DNA from: Lagopus muta
Lineage: Eukaryota > Chordata > Aves > Galliformes > Phasianidae
DNA: 64,000 nt
Assembly: GCF_023343835.1 (NCBI RefSeq)
Contig: NC_064443.1
Coordinates: forward strand, 10,788,001 to 10,852,000
Direction of reading: 5' to 3'
The notes beneath the pieces are model-generated. The model saw only the letters and a list, made by a program, of their open reading frames with translations, did no database searches and was not told the DNA's origin. Each line of letters opens with the position of its first letter. Positions within the stretch are counted from its first letter, which is position 1. The translations under genes and the position numbers were made by a program. Below, one piece after another: positions 56,771-64,000 of the stretch.

Positions 56771-58109
56771 TTTTCTTGCTACAGGCTATTGGGGAATGTA
56801 GCTGTAGAAACAGATGAATTCACTTAATGAAGCAACTTTGGAGTATAAGTTTTCTATCTGTAGACAAATGACAGTTTTTATATTTCAGTAGTAACAGTGT
56901 TTTCTAAGAAGCTGTGACCTTTAATATCATTATATATGAATTTGTGTATGTGAATGTGACATACAAATATGTTAATGAATCAAACAACTTGGGACCTTCC
57001 AAGTTAATGAGCTGATGCAAATTTCTGAGTCATCGCAGCCCAAAACCATGTTCTGAATTTTTACAGTATTCTGGGATGCAGAGGGAACATCAGGTATTTG
57101 ATCTGACTGATACCATCATGTGCCTTCCTTTAAGTTTCCTAATGTATGTCTTAGAGACAGACAGATGCACACATACACCTGGAAACGAATGGCACTGACA
57201 TAACGTGGGACATATTCAAATTTATCAGAGAAGTGAAGCAAGTCAGCTAACTACAGCAATTAATCTGTAGCAGAATAGGGCTTCAACAAGTATTCAAGCT
57301 TCGGTTAGTTTGCATCATCTTAACATCTCTCTTCTTCCTTGCTCTTCCCTTATGTTGTGTTTCCTAGTTCATACATACACTGCCACATACAGATTCCTGT
57401 ATGGAACTCGGCAGATTCCTGGCAGATCCAACCAAGGACAGTAATGTCAGCACAGAGACCATTTGTGGAATGGTCTAGGTGGTATCTAATGCGTTGTAGT
57501 TTCTGCTGAATTCTTATTCCCTTGTTTCTAATCCGATATAATGGTGACAACTAAGTCCTGCTAGCTGTTTCTGAGAGGTATTCTGGAACGTGGCCTTTAA
57601 TAACAGGGAATTGAAAAATGGCAGGAGAGTGCCTTCCGGTCCTGCATTCCTTCAAAGAGTTCCTTAACAATGCACAGTATTTCTTGATGCTGCATAATAC
57701 CTATTTCTGAATTCCAGCTGCAGCTCAGGCTTTCTTCTTGGTCCTGCTGGAGTAGCTGGCATTGTTTCATCTGATATGAGGGGGAGTCTGTTCAAAGAAG
57801 AAAAAACACACAAAAATGTGTTTAAAGCATTTCCATCCAATCTGAACATGATTTTCCAAGATCTTGCAGAGTGTCTGTAGCATAGGCAGCTACAGTATTA
57901 ATAGCACTTTACTAACAATGTACCAGAGCCCTGTAACTCTCATATAATACATGAATTGTAAATACCACTCTCAGCACAAACAATTAACAGGATCTATAGT
58001 GCATTCTCTCTATAAAGACTGTCAGTTCCCCCATGCTCTGAGCGTGCTGAAATTCTCAGAGAAGCTGTAACTGAGTGCAATTATGATTGGATCTAAATAT
58101 TTTTTGTTA

Positions 58110-58125
58110 TTGATGATGTCATCAA
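58110..58125. repeat. Near-palindrome containing TGATGTCA
   Basis: TTGATGA (58110-58116), TG, TCATCAA (58119-58125). The centre TGATGTCA is one base from the cAMP-response element TGACGTCA. The chance of random occurrence is high. Confidence 0.6.
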
Positions 58126-58720
58126 AAATGATAAAATGTATGAAATTTCATACCTTCGTGCCAGCACATCCCAGCTTTACAGAGGCAGGCTGTGGCTGAG
58201 TAGTGCAGTTTTTAATGTTTAGCATAGATTAGGAGGATCATTTGCATGAACATCAATTTCTGTAGCGCAAAAAGTTTACTGGGAAGCACCTCACTTTTGG
58301 TTTCCAGAAATCAGAAAGTGAAATTTGTACGTATGTTTACAAGAACTGGAAGCTGAACTTCAGGAAGTCACATGATTTCCAGTTACGCCCCATATACGGG
58401 CATTTAGATCATGAAAGCAATAAAAAAAACACTTGCTGTTACAAGTCTGAAGCTGACATGCATTATCTCTGTGTAGCCATGTTCCCAGGCGTATGGCATT
58501 AGGTTCTTCCCCCTTTGTTCCAAGAAATTATACCACTAGGTAGTTCAGAGAAGTCGCAGTCCCAAACTGAATGTACAGTGGCTGATACAGGGAGTTTTCT
58601 TTGGAAGCTCAGAAGGACAGTATCCAGTAGAAAGAAAAGCACAGCCCCTTGTATACTTGACTGTCAATAGCTGAGTAAGTAACTCCCAGGCAAATAACCG
58701 TGTATGGGGGGAAAACCTTG

Positions 58721-58813
58721 AGGGACGTGACTTAGTGGGCATGGTGGTGATGAGTTGATGGTTGGACTATATGATCTTAGTGGTCTTTTCCAACCTTAAT
58801 GATTCGATGATTT
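58721..58813 (+). mobile_element. CR1 LINE 3' end
   Basis: CTTAGTGGGCATGGTGGTGA, TGAGTTGATGGTTGGACTAT and ATGATCTTAGTGGTCTTTTC, then CAACCTTAATGATTCGATGA, form the last 90 bp of a CR1 element in sense orientation. Wording is almost the same as the second tail at 29322, so both probably belong to one subfamily. Confidence 0.93.
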
Positions 58814-59021
58814 AACTTTATCTGAGTAAGAAAAGTAGAATACAAGAAAGGAAAAATCTACTGTTAGCTAAACTTATAGATGTGCATTTTCTACCAACTT
58901 TTCCTAAATGACTACAAGCCCTGCTGCTTCCATCTCCTGTAGGGAATGGTATGGTTCAGAAGAGGTGTCGTGAGGTCAAGTGTTTATGACAGTGCCACTG
59001 GATATATAATGCAAACATACA

Positions 59022-59040
59022 TTTTTTGTTGTTGTTGTTA
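59022..59040. repeat. (GTT)n simple repeat
   Basis: T6 followed by four GTT units. Confidence 0.85.
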
Positions 59041-60326
59041 ACTTTGCTTGCGTTGGTTGAGTTGCTCACCTCCAATAAAACAAGTTAACTCCCTAGATTT
59101 AGAGTACTCCTGTGCCTCATCTGACTCTTTCAAGGCGGCTCTGAGCCAGATCTTTCTTTCCCCACCTTATTCCTCAAATGCGTGTGCTCTCTTTCTATGT
59201 GGACACTCATAAATGCAGCATGGGGAAAGTGTCTGTGTACCTGAGGGTAACTCAGCTGACTCCCTGGGCAATGGCAGTTAAAGGAGAATTCAGAAATTTG
59301 GAACAGAATCATTACTTCAGATATGTTCCAAAAGTGCTGTCTGTTTTCCCTCCAGAGAAGGAAACTGAGCTGAACTGCAATAGAAGCAACTGTGGGATTT
59401 TTGGAAGACAGTAGATGGAATAAGGATAAATCTATGTGTTGTGAGTGGGTAGATCCATCCTGTGGGTACCAAATTATTGCATTCTACACAGCAACCAGTC
59501 AGTTTCTTTAGCTAGAGGCTGCAAGCTTCATCCCAAACAGCAAGAAGTTCCTGCTATTGTAGAGCCCAAAAAGTATCCTTAGTAACGTAGAAACACCTCT
59601 GTTGCTTATCAGCATAAATATAATTAGGATGCCTTTACAGCAGAACGTTTGCTAAGAGAATTGGAGTTCAATGCTGCCTGTAGACAGCTGCTTTGGTATA
59701 TTTTTGCATGATGAATCTTAACCAAAATCCATATTCAAAGATTTCCTCCAGACAAACCTTGGGCTGATGACCTCTGAGGAGGAGGGAGCCTGCTCTGTGT
59801 AGAAGCATCAGCATTGACTGCAGGATGCAAAGTAACATCTGAAATATAAGGAAGACCTTCTATCAATGTGTGATGAGGCCTTTCTGTTCCTATAATTAAA
59901 ACATTTATGTGGTTGAGCTCCTCCTTTCAAAACACACCCCTGTGATGACTACCAAACCCACTCCTTCAGAGGTCTGCAGACAGTTACCCAGGTAATGAAG
60001 AAGGGCAGGGTGAAGGAGGAGGAAGATTAAGCATGGATAATAGAAAATATATGTCAGTGACCCTGTGACTATTCAGGGTGTTCATCTTTTATAATATGGG
60101 AAGTGTATTTCCTTAGAGCACCAGGAAAATGCTGGCAGGTGTGAGATAATCAAGCACTGGCCATGTTCTTTATATTATTTTACTGTTTTCTTCATTAAAG
60201 CATCCATTTTCAACCAGCCATAATCAAAAGTGCTGCCACGTTGATATTCTTCCACATATATTCTAATTATTCACTGGATTTGGAGGTGGTCTTAACATAA
60301 GTTATGCTATATAATCTAACATGTAG

Positions 60327-60350
60327 TATATATATTTTTAATATATAATA
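60327..60350. repeat. AT-rich run
   Basis: Only A and T for about 24 bp, with TATATAT and ATATATA arms around TTTTTA. It could extrude as a small hairpin. Confidence 0.8.
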
Positions 60351-61750
60351 CAAGGGTAACACTGACCAGGAAGTGGAGATGCTACAAAACTCTTTGCAAT
60401 GCATCAGAATGCAGCTCACAATCATTTTTGAAGCTCACTACACTGACAGTGGAAAAGACTTATTTTCCTGTCAGTAGAGACACTCCTCTGCTGTGTCCAA
60501 ATCTCACATTTTATATTGGCTCCTTTATTCTTTCTAGAAAGGAAAATAAAATGTCCTGTAGTGATCAATACATCTTGAGTCTGTAATACTGAGTCTTTCC
60601 TGATGGTTTCAAATGCTGGAGGACTTTCATAGTTCTTATAACAACTGTGTGTCAGCTTTAGGATTTGAATCTACAGGCTGAAATCCCTTACCCAAAGAAG
60701 AGGCAAACCCTTCCAGAGGCACTCAGCAGTAGCCTTCCTGCCTGATTCAGCACTGTTGATGCCAGTGTAAGTTTTACTCAGGATTTCACAAGGCTCCTAA
60801 TCAGGCCTGAGGACTGTGGTCCTTTCTTTGCTCCATCTCTTTGCGCAGTTAATGAGCTTACACTTACATAAGGTGTGTAAGAGGGGCTTCGTGCCATGCG
60901 TGATGGGAGCTTTGCCCCAAAGCACTGACAGCGTGAGTTCAGGTTTGGCACAAGGAGGGAAAGTTATAAACAAAATGTGTCATGGCAGTGAGATCAAGGG
61001 TTGCTCTGGTTTGGTAGGTGAATATCCTGATGGCCACGCTGATTAAATAGAGTGAGTCACAGCTGTAGGCTGGGAGGAAGAAGTGGGATGGCAGAAGGAT
61101 GTGACTGTGCAGAGACCTGGTGAGCAGAGATTAGGAGGGCAGTTCGTGCCCAGAGAATAGCTTGTCTACTGGTGTCATTGTTTTAGGCATTTAAAACAGA
61201 CTGGGTTGATCACTAACGAAGATGCCCAAGGGAACAATGTTGTACCGATTATCTTCCTGAGAGTTTGGCTGTTTTGGTTCTCTTTATTCTATACAACAGA
61301 GCTTGTTTGTGATGTTTCATCTTTAGTTAGAATGTCTCTAATTTGGACATCCATTTAATTTGGAAGGTTTCCACCAGACACCAATGAGACTGTCTGATTA
61401 AAGTCATGACTTATAATCAAACTCGCTCCACGTTGCTGACCGCAGTTTGGTTATGAATTGTGAAAGAATGTTAAAATCCAGTGTATTTTTCTCTGTGTGT
61501 GCTCTGTTTATTTTTATTTTTAACATTTTGATTGGGCAATGAAAAATGTCAGTGATGCTAGTTGCATGTCTTTAGGTACAAATTTGCCTTTCAGCTATTG
61601 CATGGGAGTGATTATTTGCTTTTAGAGACTGACATCTGCAGATTTTTAGTTCATTCTTCTTAAGTCTCTGGAAAAAAATATGGCATTGCATAAAAGCCTG
61701 CAGTATGAAAGGTAAAAGCAGAGCCAATATGGGGACTACAAAATCTTTTC

Positions 61751-64000
61751 ATGTCTATGACTTCCAGAGAGCAACAGCAACAATCTGAACAGAGGCTGAA
61801 AGCAGCAGCATTATTGCTTCTCTTTCTCCTGAATTCCTTTCATCAGCCTAGTGACTGCATGTGTCCTGATGACACATTTCTGGGTCACGTGTCCCCAAAA
61901 GATGGGCTATATGGAGACACACAGCATGGAAAGTATTCTGACCAGAGACTAGTTATGTTGACAGGTTCCTCGTGTGACGTACATTTCTATATTCCTCACA
62001 TGGACTTTATTAATAGCACAAGGCTGAGACAGAGCCAGTTATTATTCTTTATGTAAATAAAACAACAGAAATAAATGCTCTCTTGTTCCTTATCGTATTA
62101 AACCTGCAAATAGCTTATTACCCTATAAGGCAGCTTAGGCTGGCATATGAGAGCACTGGAAAACACAGAGCAGGCGCCAAGATCTGCCCAGCCAAGCTGT
62201 GCAGGAGAGGAGTGAAGGCACAGTCCAGAGCTGGAGGAAGAATAGGAGGCTCGGGTAATTACTGTAAAAGCCACCCTCAAGCATAACCAAGCTGGATGCT
62301 TGTTTTGTTTTTTGGTCCAGTGGAAATATTGCAATGGAAGAGCTGGATAGTTTTCTTCCTTGACAACATCAGAGATGTTGCTGCTTTTCCCAGTCAGCTG
62401 TCTCCCATTCACTGGGACCTGGACTACCCACTCTGCAAGACAGTGCTCTGGTTAGGAGGTCAGAGACAGAACATTCTGTAAGTGTAAGCAGTTCTTATTC
62501 AGACACTTCTCAGGCTCATCGGTCACTTCCACTGAAGTAATAGTTGTTTCAGCTAGCAGTAGCAGCAAACTGTTGCCCTGGTGTGTGAGTTAAATACATG
62601 GAGGTACAAAGCAGCGTTAGACGCTGTGAATCCTGTCCTTTCTGTTAGTGCTTTCTTCTGCCACCAATCTGGGTGGGAAGGACTCTTATTAGTTGTGAGT
62701 CTTCCATCCTGATCACAACCAGTTCCTTTTATCTTCATCACCATGGAGAAGTACAAAAGGCAGTTTGACAGAGGATGAAGCTATTGCTGATGTGATGAAC
62801 ATGAACTAAACCTGGAATTCCTAAATATGCAGGGCCTTCGGCCTTGCTCTGAGTTCATCACTGATAACTATTAAAAGGGGTTGCATTTTTACAGGTTCAG
62901 TCTAAGAAATAAATACTTTTCAGATGTAACATTCAGAAAATTCCCCTGTGTTCTTAAGTTCAAATGATGGAAATAAATGATAGAAATGGTGTTTAAGTGC
63001 TAAGCAGGATGTGGCAATAGAGTTATTTCATTTACATCTGCACTGTGAGCAAGAAATTCATCATAAATGTACCAGGTCAATGTGGTTTTCCACCATGCTT
63101 ATGAGGGTGATTTACCTCCTGTGTAATCAAAATAAAGACACATTAGTGGCTAGGAATATTTGCTAAGTCATCCAAGTTGACATGTTTTAGCTGTAGGGGA
63201 GAAATTGATTTTGAATTCTACTGATTTCCTTTCCTTGATGTCTCAGTTAAACACACCACAAAATGATTTCATGAAAATTTTCTGCCGCTGTTACTTGTAA
63301 TATCAGGATATCCTCGAAGTGGAGCAGCCTTATCCAAAGCATTTTGCATAGCTTAATTAGTGCAGATCTTTCTTTTCCTGTGCCTCCTCTGAGGGTTTTC
63401 TTCACGCCAGATGCTTCTAGATATTGAGAATCAGAGCCAGAGGTCAACCGATGAGCTGCTGATGGCTCGGTCTGAATGTGATGTAATGCAACAGCTCACA
63501 AGAGCCCCCTTTCAAACAAACTTCATCCTTCATATATGTGGTGCTGCAGACAATCCCTTTTACCAACTGAAACCTGATAGCCATGTGTGTTGATTCAGAT
63601 TCAGGACTCCACAAAGCCTCTATGTCTGTTTGCAGCAGCTTTCCCTTTATCAGATCCCACGTATACATGCTGTAGGACTGTCCTGGTTTTATCAGTATTC
63701 CATATAATGACATCATGCAACAGGATGTTGAGTGCAGAGGCACAAATAGTTGTGGAGTGGCAACCAATGAGGCAGGGATGTACTACAGTATGTCAGGTAG
63801 GAGAACAGCCAGCTCTGGGATGCTGCTTAGTGCAATCTCTGTTTCTATAACACTTCTGGAGATTTCAGAGGATTGTGAAATATGAAGGTATTCCTAGTCC
63901 TAAACTGGCAAGCTGATAAAAAACAACCAACCAACCAAAATACCCAGCCAATAGCAGATAGTGCATCTTTTTGCTATTAAGGGCAGACAACCCCAACACC
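61751..64000. other. Unassigned noncoding DNA
   Basis: No repeat is recognised apart from a short (AACC)n run at about 63918-63940. A 101-codon plus frame at 61751-62056 begins with a hydrophobic segment and is followed by AATAAA. It is discussed as a weak candidate but is not called a gene. Frames of 104 codons (62098-62412 minus) and 107 codons (63444-63767 minus) show no known domain. Confidence 0.5.

Larger units (their letters stand above)
54626..58720. other. Unassigned noncoding DNA
   Basis: About 4.1 kb without a recognised gene. 55090-55330 is GC-richer and yields an 89-codon plus frame (55001-55270) with a 73-codon minus frame opposite. Neither is recognisable. A 33-bp pure purine run is at 56738-56770 and a CRE-like palindrome at 58110-58125. 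Confidence 0.55.
58814..61750. other. Unassigned noncoding DNA
   Basis: No exon or transposon can be supported in 2.9 kb. A (GTT)n run is at 59022-59040 and an AT-rich palindromic run at 60327-60350. Near 59841-59875, TATAAGGAAGACCTTCTATC faintly resembles a CR1 3' region but is too short to call. Confidence 0.5.

Noticed and set aside
59841..59900. Possible old CR1 3' region (TATAAGGAAGACCTTCTATC)
   Set aside because: Resemblance is limited to about 40 bp with many mismatches.
1..64000. Endogenous retrovirus, CRISPR array, operon, tRNA or rRNA
   Set aside because: No paired long terminal repeats, retroviral coding blocks, spaced direct repeats, cloverleaf with intact A and B boxes, or bacterial gene layout were seen on either strand.

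Overview
The window looks like avian nuclear DNA, most likely from a chicken-like bird (Galliformes). The recognisable interspersed repeats are almost all 5'-truncated CR1 LINE fragments. These carry the typical CR1 3' end (TTCCAACCTTAATGATTCTA on the element's sense strand) and pieces of the CR1 ORF2 C-terminus such as IRKKFFT and RHWHRLP. A few very worn MIR/CORE-SINE-like relics can also be made out. There is no Alu, L1 or B1/B2 signature, and recognised repeats make up only about 5% by eye. The order-level call is an inference from CR1 subfamily appearance, not from a gene.

No protein-coding gene, exon, tRNA, rRNA or CRISPR array can be supported. The longest open frame is 166 codons (22131-22631, minus). 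With a stop frequency near 0.058 per codon and about 128,000 codons over six frames, the longest chance frame is expected to be about 150-160 codons, so this is noise. The only frames with recognisable protein sequence are CR1 ORF2 remnants. The window is best read as intergenic DNA or the inside of a long intron.

Layout: 1-6 kb holds three minus-strand CR1 tails (1622, 2107 and 5281), a degraded plus-strand CR1 reverse-transcriptase scrap (4515) and a MIR-like piece (5125). At 8.86-9.02 kb there is an old plus-strand CR1 3' end. At 12.9-17 kb there are three minus-strand CR1 tails. From 17 to 29 kb there is a long stretch almost free of recognisable repeats. At 29.2-30.4 kb a doubled CR1 tail sits next to a second CR1 subfamily. 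At 34.2, 40.2 and 40.8 kb there are MIR-like relics. At 44.6-44.95 kb a CpG-richer patch runs into a TATAAATA. At 45.7 kb there is a CR1 tail. At 46.7-47.6 kb there is a cluster of homopurine and homopyrimidine tracts, with a group of GATA, E-box and octamer-like words between them. At 49.2, 54.3 and 58.7 kb there are plus-strand CR1 tails. The last 5 kb hold no recognised element.

The parts most worth following up are possible regulatory DNA (35.9-36.3, 45.05-45.4 and 46.87-47.1 kb), the unusual-structure DNA at 46.7-47.6 kb and the CpG/TATA patch. All of these are hypotheses from sequence words alone. I found no evidence of a new gene system.
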